A model generated the notes under the pieces. It saw only the letters and a list, made by a program, of their open reading frames with translations, made no database searches and was not told the DNA's origin. The position numbers and the translations under genes were made by a program. Of a DNA stretch of 64,000 bases, positions 14,713-25,000 are shown piece by piece (the first letter of the stretch is position 1; the number at the start of each line of letters is the position of its first letter). Source of the DNA: Trichosporon coremiiforme (Eukaryota; Basidiomycota; Tremellomycetes; Trichosporonales; Trichosporonaceae); contig BCJJ01000023.1 of NCBI GenBank assembly GCA_039545355.1, forward strand, positions 373,362 through 437,361. The letters are read 5' to 3'.

Positions 14713-15183
14713 TTACGACGAGGCCCACGCGGAGTTCCGCGGATGCCTTGGCCAGATGAGATTGGTCGCCCAGAGGAGTATTCCTGTGACGATGAGGACG
14801 GTGAGGCTCGTCGCTCCGACAATGCGCCAGACACGGCGTGAGGAGCGGGGCTCGTCTATGCTCTCATTCGCCTCGGCGAGCAGAGGGAGGCGCTCGGGGT
14901 CGACCCAAGCACGGCTCGAGGGGTGCATGCTCGTCTCTTGCGGGCTGTGGCTGGCATCTTGCGTATGGACGGCGGCGAGGAGAGCGCCGGGGTCGTCCGG
15001 CGGCGAGGGGGGATCGGAGCGATCTGAGGAGAAGCTCGCACGGGCACGAGAGCGACGCGACGGCGGTAGAATGTTGTGCGTCGGTCTAAGCGAGGTCATC
15101 ATACGTCCCCCTTGGCCGGGGGACGAAGGCGAGAGGCGGCGATGCGTGCGGGGCGGCGACGACGGCGCGAAGGTGACTGGCAT
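14713..15183 (-). CDS. Small single-pass membrane protein, unknown function
   Basis: An uninterrupted frame of 156 residues. The first 110 residues are rich in Ser, Pro and Arg and look disordered. A short amphipathic stretch follows, then a hydrophobic helix around residues 122 to 143 (GATSLTVLIVTGILLWATNLI) framed by Arg residues on its N-side and ending near the C-terminus. That layout suits a tail-anchored or type II protein. The ATG has an A at -3 (CAAATG). I do not recognise the family. Support comes from the well-formed membrane segment and the isolated position of the frame rather than from homology, so it could still be a chance frame in GC-rich DNA. Confidence 0.5.
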   Translation of the reverse strand: MPVTFAPSSPPRTHRRLSPSSPGQGGRMMTSLRPTHNILPPSRRSRARASFSSDRSDPPSPPDDPGALLAAVHTQDASHSPQETSMHPSSRAWVDPERLPLLAEANESIDEPRSSRRVWRIVGATSLTVLIVTGILLWATNLIWPRHPRNSAWASS

Positions 15184-16064
15184 TTGACAGGCAACGATGG
15201 GTTGATGGCAAGTGAGATGACGAGAAAGAAGACAGGGATGGCCCGAGATAAATGAGCTCGGGAGGCGAGGTCACGAGCGAGGCGAGCGAGATTTAGCGTA
15301 TGGGAGGAGTGAACGAATAGTGCGGAGTGGATAATGAGATAGGGACCGGGTGTTTGGTTCTATTGCTGTATGGGACGGTGGGACGCTGGGAGTGATGACG
15401 TCTGCGAGCTGGGAGCGGCAGGCTGCAGGCTGCAGGCTGGGAGTGTCGCAGATCTGATGGCTGCTGGTCGATGGCCCGCGATAAGCGCGGGCGTGCGAGG
15501 CTAGCAAGGATCCAGGAATGAGGCTAAGTCTGCGTGACAAGTGAGTGTGAGAAGGCAGGATGAGTGCATGATGAATGCTGGGCTGAAGCGAAGTGGTGTG
15601 ACATGGCATGCGAGAGTGCAATGGTGAATGCTGGGCATGCTGTACAGTGGGAGAAGTGGACATCTGAAAGTGAGCACATGCATCTTGCGAAGTACGACGC
15701 CTGAGACATGCTGAGAACGGTCTGTCTGGTGATTGCTGGTAGATGGCGAGCAGGCGACGTGTAGCGCAGAGTCGACAACGATACAGAGGCCGATCGGTTG
15801 TTGAATTGAGTCAACAGGTCTTGCGTCTCAGCTGATGCATGGGACCCCTGAGCAACCGAGTCAGGCCTAGACCCTCTGTGCTGGGTGTGCCAAATGCGCA
15901 CAGATTCGAGCCCGGGACTTCAGGCACGTTTTTCCAACACGCATTCAGCCAGATCATCATCCCATCACAGCTCTTGCTGCGCACTGCACCACCGCACGCA
16001 CCATTGCGGCGGGTACCCCCGCAACCGTTGAACCCGGCGCCACGGGCGGAAGCAAATCCGGCGG
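15184..16064. other. Intergenic spacer with short GCAGGCT repeat
   Basis: About 880 bp without a supported gene. Near 15418-15438 there are three tandem copies of the heptamer GCAGGCT. The remainder is mixed-composition sequence with many short overlapping frames. It probably holds the promoter of the small membrane protein gene at its left end. Confidence 0.4.
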
Positions 16065-16070
16065 TATAAA
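16065..16070 (+). promoter_or_regulatory. TATA box candidate for NDK gene
   Basis: A TATAAA hexamer within GGCGGTATAAAGTC, 253 bp upstream of the nucleoside diphosphate kinase ATG and followed by a pyrimidine-containing leader. The position is plausible for a gene with a long 5' UTR. There is no transcript evidence here. Confidence 0.35.
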
Positions 16071-16322
16071 GTCATTCGCCCTCCCACGTTTGCTGTGTTG
16101 GACCCTAGCAGAGACCTGGCTGGCAGGTAGAGACCGACCGCAGGACCCAGGACCCAGGTGAAAGCGGACAGCAGACAGCGACCAGGGGCGAACACGCTGA
16201 CACGCCAGACCATGCGCCCTGCCTGGCACTGGCTCGTCCACGGCATCCTCATTGCTGTTTCTCTTTTTCTTCTCTTTCCCAACAACACCGAACCAAAACA
16301 ACAAGTTCATCAACCAGCAACA

Positions 16323-17352
16323 ATGTCCGTCAACGAGCAGACCTACATCATGATCAAGTGCGTACACACATAACAGAATCACCCTGCATGCTTCTGCGGC
16401 TTCGGAAGAGCCGTACATCGCTGCAGGGTCCTTCCAAAATATTCTCGATCGCTGACATTCTTTCTTCCAACGTCATACTCGAATCCTTCCACGTTCTGCA
16501 ACCATTGCTTGCTTGCGACTTCACGTACTGACTTGTCATGATCTAACTATCCAGGCCTGACGGCGTCCAGCGCGGGTGAGTATAGCGTGGACGTGGACTG
16601 CGAAGGTGCGAGAAAGGACCGTGCTGATCCGCAGTCTCGTCGGTGAGATCACCGGCCGCTTCGAGAAGCGTGGCTTCAAGCTCGTCGCCCTCAAGCTCAA
16701 CCAGCCCTCCCAGGAGCAGCTTGAGAAGCACTACGCCGACCTGAAGGACAAGCCCTTCTTCCCCTCTCTCATCAAGTACAGTGAGTGTTTATTTTAGGAT
16801 GTCCGTCATCCTTCTTGGGACGTTTCATCGTCTCTTCGTCCATCTCTTCCAGGACGTCCTTGAACGTCGAAACCCCCTTCGTATGCAGTTGAGCTAACGT
16901 CCAGTGCTTTCCGGCCCCGTCGTCTGCATGGTCTGGGAGGGCCTCGACGCCGTCAAGACCGGCCGTGCCATGCTCGGCGCTACCAACCCCCTCGCTTCGG
17001 CGCCCGGAACGATTCGCGGAGATTACGCTCTGCAGACCGGAGCTAACGTCTGTGAGTACGCATGAGAAGAGCGTGTTTTTGCTCTGTTTTGATGTTGTGG
17101 AAGGTCGGGAGAAGTTGTGGGAAGAAATGGAGAGTGTAGGACGAGTGTGGCAGCTTCGCCGCCGATAACACCCTCCACTTTTTTCTAATATCTTGCGCCC
17201 CTCCGCCCTGCGGCACCTGAATATCGCGCTAACGACGCCCAGGCCACGGCTCCGACTCTGTCGAGAACGGCCAGAAGGAGATTGCTCTCTGGTTCCCCGA
17301 GGGCATCGCGCAGTACAAGCTCTCGTCTGCCGACTGGGTTTACGAGCAGTAA
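16323..17352 (+). CDS. YNK1: Nucleoside diphosphate kinase
   Basis: Five exons (16323-16357, 16555-16575, 16635-16780, 16905-17051, 17243-17352) give 152 residues, the standard length. Numbering falls exactly on the human NME1 scheme: Lys12 in IKPDG, Tyr52 in HYADL, Phe60 in PFF, Arg88 in GRAML, Arg105 in TIRGDY, Asn115 and the phosphorylated His118 in NVCHGSD are all present. The enzyme transfers gamma-phosphate between nucleoside triphosphates by a ping-pong reaction and usually forms hexamers. Position 114, normally Arg in the GRN motif, is Ala here (TGANVCHG). Exon 2 is only 21 nt and carries the end of the KPDGVQRG motif, so a missed microexon would break the active site in a poor prediction. 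Confidence 0.96.
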
Positions 17353-18256
17353 ACAGCTCATCTGCTGCTAGGACATGAGACTATGAGTTATGCATTCTGT
17401 CTCTGATCATCTATGACGTTGTACTTGTTGTGACAAGCGTCTGCAATGCAACATCGCGCCCGAAGAAAAGTGCGATGGACCTATCGAAAGAATGCCGGAG
17501 ATCGGCTAGGAGTCCAATGCCAAGGACGCCGCCTCTTGTCAACTTTTTTCGTTTGGTGCCTGAGGTGTGCCTGCGCTCGGCTCGGTCGGCCAGCCCTTCC
17601 GCCATGTGGTCACTTTCGGCCTGCTCCGTCTCTCCCCAAACCTTGCAGTTCCTGTATATCCTGATCTCCCGAGGCGAGAGTCACCGTTCGAGTCGTCATG
17701 CTCAGTCAGCTGGTCGCATTGCCCACTGCCCGCCCTCTGTCGAGTCGTCAGATCAGGCTGGGATGAGGAATCCAACAAAGGGGGCAAGTGAGCAATCGGA
17801 GGCGGCGCCGATGTTGCTCGGCCAGGAGGTAGGTGTGTGCGGGGTACAGGGCCATCCCTATCGGCAAGCCCCAGGGGTCAAGGGCATGAGGGCTGGCAGG
17901 CAGGCTGGATGAGTTTTTAGTTTTGCGAAACGTAACTCTACTCGCGGCGACTACTTGGGCAGCCGGCTCGGGTAGATCGGCTCAGTACTCTGGATGCATG
18001 ATTTCTGCACGACGCGCCACCACACTTCCCTTTCTTTCGCCCACTACTCATTTCTTGTTCTTGTTTCTTTCTTGGTTTGCTCCTTGTGCTCTTTGTGCTT
18101 TCATTGCTTTCATTTTCTCGGTTTCTTGTGGATTTCCGTTTCACCACGGCTCTCAGCGACGCCACCTCGCCCATCCCCTCTAACGACACCGACACCGCGG
18201 CACCACCTCGACCTAGCAACGTTTCCAACAGCTAGCACAGTCCAGTAGCGGTCACG
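17353..18256. other. Intergenic spacer with pyrimidine-rich leader
   Basis: 904 bp between two plus-strand genes. From about 18030 to 18135 the plus strand is strongly T and C rich (runs such as TTTCTTGTTCTTGTTTC), a pattern common in fungal core promoters and 5' UTRs, directly upstream of the MFS transporter start. No gene is seen. Confidence 0.5.
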
Positions 18257-20587
18257 ATGGCCGCAGACGAGCGAGTACCGAGCGACGTCGAGGCCCGCGC
18301 GGGCCTCGCGGCGCCTCCGGAAACACCAGTGACATCCTCGGAAAAGACGGCAGCCAGCGTCGCGAGCGACAAGGAGAAGCCCCTCGAGGGAAAGAAGAAG
18401 AAGGAGCGTGGTCTGACAGCAGGAGATTCTGGTGAGTACACCGTGTCTTGCATCGAGTGCTCGAATGGTGGAGTGTTGTTGCGCTGTGGGCCGTGTGAAG
18501 ATTTCGGCTTTGCCGCCGCGCCGCCTTCGTCCCTTTCCGGTTTCCTCCCCCCCAGTCTCGGTCGATCAGCAGGTACCCAAAGCTTCGGATCAAGCCGACT
18601 CGTTTGGTCAGCTGCTCTACGCGCCATTGCTCTGCAGAACCACCTGCTGAGTGGGGACTCAGTGCCCCACGGCGCCATCGCAGGACCGAGCGTCATGATG
18701 CACCATTGCCTTCGCTGTCTGCATGCTGGGGCGTGACGGATGTCCAGCCGATGGCGAGAACACCGAAAGAAATCGCCGGAAGCGCAGTGAAGCTGACAGA
18801 CAGAACTGGACGACCTGCCGAACAACCGCCTGCTGCTCGTCGTGCCCTGCCTCGGCCTGGTGCTCTTCCTGGCCGCTCTCGATCAGACGATCATCGCGAC
18901 CGCGCTCCCGATCATCGCGTCCAAGTTCAACGCCACGCCCTCCGAGTATTCCTGGGTCATCACATCGTACCAGCTGGCAATGACGCTGCTGACGCCCGTG
19001 AACGGGCGTGTGTCGGACATTATTGGCCGGAAACCGATCCTGTACGCCGCCATCATCGTGTTCACCGTCTTCTCGGCGCTCTGCGGCGCAGCGAAGAGCA
19101 TGAAGTGGCTCATTATCGCGCGCGCGTTTCAAGGCCTCGGCGGGGGAAGTATCATCGGCATGACGTCCATTGTCATTTCGGACATTGTCCCCCTCGAGAA
19201 GCGCGGAAAGTACCAGGGCATCATGGGCGCGAGCTGGGGCGTAGCTGCCGTCGTTGGCCCGCTTCTGGGCGGAGCGCTGACGGATCGCGTCTCCTGGCGG
19301 TGGTGCTTCTACATCAACCTCCCCACTTGCGGTGTCGCCTTCATCCTGCTCGCGCTCACGCTGAAACTCAACCCGACACGCAAGATGACCTGGCCCATGT
19401 TCATGCGCACGTTTGATTTCCTCGGCATGGCTCTGATCATGGCTGGCGGCGCGTGTCTCATCGTCGGCTTCTCCTTCGCGGCGGATTACGGTTTCGGGCG
19501 TCCCTCGGCCTATGCGCTCATTACCGTCGGCGGCGTGCTCTTCTTCGCGGGCATCGCAAACTGCCTCTTCACGAAGCGCAACGCCGTCATCCCGACGCGT
19601 GCGTTCAAGGTCCGCACGACGCTCTTCTTCATGATCGCTAGCACTTTACATGCCGCAGCGTTCATCCCGACCAACGTCGTGCTACCCCAGTTCTTCCAGG
19701 GCGTGCATGGCGCCGATGCGCTGCAGAGCGGTATCCAGCTCTTGCCGTATGCCATCTTCGTATCGTGGTCGACCGTCGTCGCGGGCCAGATCCAGAGTCG
19801 CCTGCGTATTGTGCGTCCAGTCCCGTGGGTCGGATACGCGATCGGCATCCTCGGGTACGGGCTCATGGTCGCGTACTTCAACTACGACATTCCCCTCAGC
19901 AGGCAGTACGGCCTGCTCGTGATCCCCGCTGTTGGCGTCGGATTATCCCTGCAATCTCCCCTGCTCATTCTGCAGGCAGCCATGCCGCTCAAGGACATGG
20001 CGGCGGTGACGAGTGCGTGGGTGCTGACGCGTTCGCTCGGCGGCTCGATCGGAATCTCGCTCTACACGTCGGTCTTCAACGTCGTCCTGCGACAGAAGTT
20101 TGGCGCGCTCGACCCGCCCTACCCCCCGCCCATTACTGCTGAGGGGTACCAGGCGATGAACAAGATGCCCGACGGCCAGGAGAAGGTTGACGTGCACCGC
20201 GCGTTCGCAGACTCGTTCAAGCCCGTCTGGATCATTGCGCTGTGTCTCCTCGCCGTCTGCCTGGTGATTACGCTCCCGACCAAGAGCTACAGCTTGGACA
20301 GGCCCAGAGGCGCTGCAGCCAAGGTCGAGGCGGGCGTCGCGGCGACGGGCGCGGAAGCGTCGCCGACCGAGGCCATCGCCGAGGCGGACGGAAGCATCCC
20401 CATCGGAGAGAATGGCAAGGTGAAGGCGGTGATTGACGAGAATCTCCCCCAGGACAGCGAGTACGTCTTGGAGCGGGAGGAAGCGGCGGAGAAGGGTGAG
20501 CCGGAGCTGGGACGGTTTGACGAGAAGACTGCCCCGGTTGGCACGTATGAGAAGGTGAAGGTGAACGGTACGTACGATGAGAAGTAA
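18257..20587 (+). CDS. MFS drug:H+ antiporter, DHA2 (14-TM) type
   Basis: Two exons (18257-18431 and 18804-20587) give 652 residues. The first 60 residues are hydrophilic and Lys/Glu rich. Membrane segments start with LLLVVPCLGLVLFLAALDQTI, whose LDxTI pattern is the DHA2 signature motif D1. The loop between helices 2 and 3 reads GRVSDIIGRKP, the MFS motif A, and RAFQGLGGGSIIG is the motif around helix 4. Hydrophobic segments continue to about residue 545, consistent with 14 helices. A charged acidic C-terminal tail of about 95 residues follows. Such carriers export toxic organic compounds by proton exchange at the plasma membrane; some members move siderophores or amino acids, so the substrate is unknown. 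The single intron is 372 nt, far longer than its neighbours. Confidence 0.93.
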
Positions 20588-21269
20588 GGTATAGACATGT
20601 TAGACTGCAGGGAACCATACAGCGCGTATAATATGCATATTGGGTCATTCACATGTGCTCACTGACTCATCCCTCACTCAACTGACCTACGGGGCGCACG
20701 GAAGCAACGACGCAACGACGGGCGCAAGAAGCTGAAGCTGTTGCGCCCCTCCCTCCCACATCGTCCCCCATCCCATCCCCTCCTCTTCAAGTAACAACAG
20801 TAACAACACGTCGCACACCGGGCATTTAGGCAAGGTCAGGACAAAGCCGCCCCTCTTAGGTTCACCCCGGGCTGGGAGGGCGTTGTCGCGCGTCCCCCGT
20901 CCGCACCTCAAGCGGGGGTTGACGACAGTCATTCGCGTGTTCGAATCACGCCATGCTCAGCTTTTTCCACTACCCGCGTTGCTAGGCGCTGGATGCTGGA
21001 TGTGCATGGGTGTGTGGATGTGTGGGTGGGTGGGTGTGTGGATGTTCTGGATCTGGCTGGTGAGATGGAGGAGGGAAGGGGAGAGAAGAACGGATGTGAG
21101 CGGGTGGGAGAGCTGAGGAGGGGCGCAACGAAAGGCGCGACTCGGCAACACCCACCACCTGCGCCTTTCTCGTCTTGACTGGCTCCGAATTCTTGCTCGT
21201 GTGCAGCTCGACTAGAACAAAGTGGTACATATGCAACAATGAAGCAATGCTAAAAGAACAAATGATTTT
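20588..21269. other. Convergent intergenic region with G-rich run
   Basis: 682 bp between the 3' ends of the MFS and RIF1 genes. It has a G/T-rich tract from 21001 to 21055 with four GGG runs between 21008 and 21034. A tRNA-like TTCGAAT loop near 20940 has no matching acceptor stem and was not called. Confidence 0.45.
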
Positions 21270-22016
21270 CTATCTACTTTCTTCGGCTGCGCCTGACACG
21301 GCGCTGCTCCTCTCTCTCTCTTCTCTGTTCCTCAGCCCGGCCTGGAGGTTGGCCGTTGCGTGTGCGCGCAGTTCGTCGAGACCCGCAAGGAACGAGACGA
21401 GGTCGTCCATCTCGAGCGAGCGAATCGCGTCCGTGTGTTGCAGCGTCTCGGTGACGAGACCCAGCACGCGCGTCTGTGTGTCCGACCGCGTGGGCGTGCC
21501 GGCCGAAGGAGGCGCTTCGGGGGACGGCGACGGTGCCGCCTGGCTGCGCTGCCGCGTCACGCGCCGCGTGGGGACAGGCGTCACGTCGCCGGGCGCGTCC
21601 TCAAACTTGCCGCTCGTGCTCTGCTCGGACTGTTGTTGGGTTGGCTCAGGCTCGGGCTGAGTCTCCTGCTGCGAGCGGGCGCGGCGCAGCCGGCGCCGCT
21701 CGCGCGCCGTCAGGGATGACTCATCGATTTCCTCCTCGGCCTTGGACGACGCCTGGCTCTGAGGCGTCTCGGAACGGACATTGCGCTCAGAGCGCCGGCG
21801 TCGCTTAGACGGACGGTTGCTCGAGTCCACTTCTTGCTGGCGCTTGCGACGGGCCGCGGACCGGGTGATAGCCGGTGTCGCATCAAGGTCGTCTTGTTGC
21901 TGGCTGTCGACCTGGGTCGGTTCCAGCTCCGGCTCAGGCTCCTCTTCGCGCGCGGGCGAGGAAGGCTTCTCGGCGGGCAGATCGATGATCTCCAGCTCGG
22001 GAGACAGGATGGTAGC

Positions 22017-22048
<32 letters not shown>

Positions 22049-25000
22049 GAGGCTCGGGTTCGGGCTCCTGGATACGCACACGCTCAGAGCGTCTCGACTT
22101 CTTACGTCGGCTCGTCTTGGTGTGCAGGGGGGATGGTTCAGGGGAGTGGTCCGACTCGCCGGGCGAGGCAGCGACGAGCACGTTCGGCGCCGAGGCGGAC
22201 CGGTTCTGCAGCTCGGTTGCGTCGGGACCAGCGGCGAAGAGCGATCCAAGGCTGGGCACCTTACGCAACCAGCGGCTGGCGGACGCGAAGAAGGTCTCCG
22301 GGCGTTGCGCGCTAGACGACGGCGGGAATGGTCTGTCGTCCGAGTTGCCGTTATCCTCGATCTCGGTCTCGGCGATGACCGTGTCGTTCGGGTTCGGGCC
22401 GGGCGACGACGAATGCAGCTCCGACGAGGGCGATGCGGACCGAATCGAGTCGGACGACGACACTTCCCGGACGGACCGGGACTTGCCTTTACGTGCATTC
22501 TTACGGCTACGCGTCTTCCGCTTGGGCCCAAATACGTCGGTCGAAGCTGGCACCTCGGCCCTCTCAGTCTTCTGAGCGAGCGGCGTCGACTGAGGGACGA
22601 TCTCACTACGACGTCGCTTCTTAGATGACGACTGCTGAGACTGGGAGACGTCTGCGTCGTAGTCGGCGGACGTCTGGATAACAGTAGGCTCCTCAGCGGA
22701 CGCTGAAGGAGCGGGCGGAGCGGGCTCCTTGGCCGCAGGGACTTCCTCGACCTGAGGGAGAGCGGGCTCGAAGGCTGACTCCTGGGTGTCTTCCTGTGTC
22801 TGAGACTCCTCGCTGGTGGACAGGCCATTAGCCGTGATGAAGGTCTTGTCGGCGTCCCGGACGCTGTGGAGGAAGCCGGCGACGTCGTCAGAGAAGTCGA
22901 GCCCAGGAACACCCTGGAAAGTGCGCTTCCAGAAGTCCTGGAAGGCGGCAGGGACCTCGGGCGACTCGGTGCGACGGAGACGAGGAGCGTACTGGTCGAT
23001 ATACGAGTTCATTGTAGCGCTGGACCTCTCAATGTCACCACTCTCGATAGCACGGGCCAGCGCAGAGACGATGACGACGTACAGGTCGTCGAGAGACGCG
23101 GCTAGCTTCCCGGTGGCGAGCTCCGAGGCATCAGTCATCCACTTCTCCAGAGCCGGGCGGAGAGGCTCGAGGACATCGGCGGTATTGTTTGGACGGAGCG
23201 AGCGGAACAGCTGAATGAGTTGCTGGACGACCTCATTTACGCCCTCGGACGGGTGGATGCCACAGTTGTAAGCGACGTCCAGGCAGTTGGCGAGCAGCGT
23301 CAGCCAGTCGGTCGGCACGTAGTTCTCGTTGATGCTGTAGTGAGAGAAGTGGTAGTGCTCCGGCTGAACGAATGAGACCCAACCGGTGGCAGCAGCCAGG
23401 CAGTGGAGGGTAGTCTCCGAGGCCATGCGCACCTTGGTGCGACTCCCACTGCCAGGTCCATTTTCGTCGTCGATGCTGATGAAGTCCTCGATGTGTGCGG
23501 CCAGAGTTTCCAGGACGCCAAAGTTTGAGCCTGCGCGCTTGGCACGGAAGCGCAGCACAGTTACGCGCAGCAGCTCGTCCCAAGCCGCTAGGATGTCGGC
23601 AGCGGCCTCGTTGTACCAAATCGACTCGGCATCGCGGTTGCGGAACGGGCCAGAGAGAAGGCTGACGAGAAGCGCACCTGTGTGGTTCGTAGTGCTGGCT
23701 GAGTCCGAGGGGCTGAGGTCGATCGTCGAAGCCCAGTTCTGCGCGAGTAGGCGCCAGACATCGAGCTGCGTCTGCTCCTGTGTCTCGAAGATCCAGGGCA
23801 TGGCGTTGCTAACCTCACCGAGCAGGCGCGTTCCACTGGAAGCTCCCGTGCGAAGAAGGGTGCCGACGAGTTGGTGGAGAAGGTCGTTGACCTTGGCGTC
23901 GAGCGGAAAAGAGAAGTCGGACTGGCGCAGGACCTGATGGAGGACGATCGACACAAAGGTCGTGGTGCCAAAGTCCTCAGTGATCTGTGATTCGTCGGCG
24001 TTGAGCGGGCTCGAGTCCAAGCGGGTGCTGCCGAGCGCGGTCGCTCCTAGGACCTCGACAGCGACGTCGACGAGATGAACGGCAATGCCAAAGCGAATCG
24101 CATCCGTGTTAAGGGTCGACTTGCCTTCCTCGTTAAGCAGACAGACTGGGATGTAGACGGCGGGATCGGTCTGCAGGACAGACACAATCTGCTGGGCCGC
24201 CACCTGCAGGCCGCAGACGAGTAGAGGCGTCGGACCACCGTCGGGGAGGGTGGAGGACGCGATACCGTGCATGAGGTTACGCCAGACGTTGGACAGCGTC
24301 ATTGGGAGAAGGACGACGCCTTCGGCGTTGGTCACCCACTGCATAGCACTGAGCTCGCTGATGCCGCGGATGCCGTTGAACGCCTCCTGGAAGAGCGACA
24401 TGAGCTTGCCGAGACGCTTCGCGACCCAAACTCGTCCCCAGCCGGGAATTTCCGAGGCAGCAATACGCTCCTTCTCGAACTGAGCGATAGTCTCGGGAAG
24501 GACCTTGTCCATTCCAATGATGTCGCCGGCGAGGTATCGCGCGGACAGTAGGCGGTCCAGGGACTTCGCCTTGCGCTCGGCAGCAGTCACAGCCTGGAAG
24601 ATCTCCCATCCGGCGTTCTTCAGGCGGTCGACACCGCGGACGGCGAAGAACTGCTGCAGCGTTGGCATGAGGACGAGGTCGAATGTGCGGTCGAGGCGGT
24701 CAAAGTTGGGGAGGCGGCGCTCCTCGGGTGCCATCTCGGCGACGGCACCGTCCGAGGAAGGCATGCCAGAGATCTTGGAGATTTCCTTCGCAGACGGATC
24801 CTCGTGATTGAGCGCAACGACAGAGTACGCGTAGACGACAGCGGGAGCGGTGAGTCCAGTCGTGACCATCCAAGCAAACCTCTTCGACTTCTCGGCGCGT
24901 TGCCACGAGCCGCGCACCTCGCCGTTGAACTCGGCGCAAGGAGCGTAGGAGAAGCTGACGTTAGCGTGATCGGTAGCCTGCTCAAGAGCGAATTGGACAG

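Noticed and set aside
15895..15925. tRNA B-box-like sequence GGCTCGAATC on the minus strand
   Set aside because: Deviates from the TTC core, and no flanking cloverleaf stems are present.
20930..20965. tRNA gene suggested by a TTCGAAT loop with a 5-bp stem (GCGTG/CACGC), followed by a T run
   Set aside because: No matching acceptor stem, A box or anticodon arm could be found upstream at tRNA spacing.
21710..22912. 400-codon alternative minus-strand frame within RIF1
   Set aside because: Arg/Ser/Pro-rich shadow of the Ser- and Glu-rich RIF1 tail; no start or splice support.
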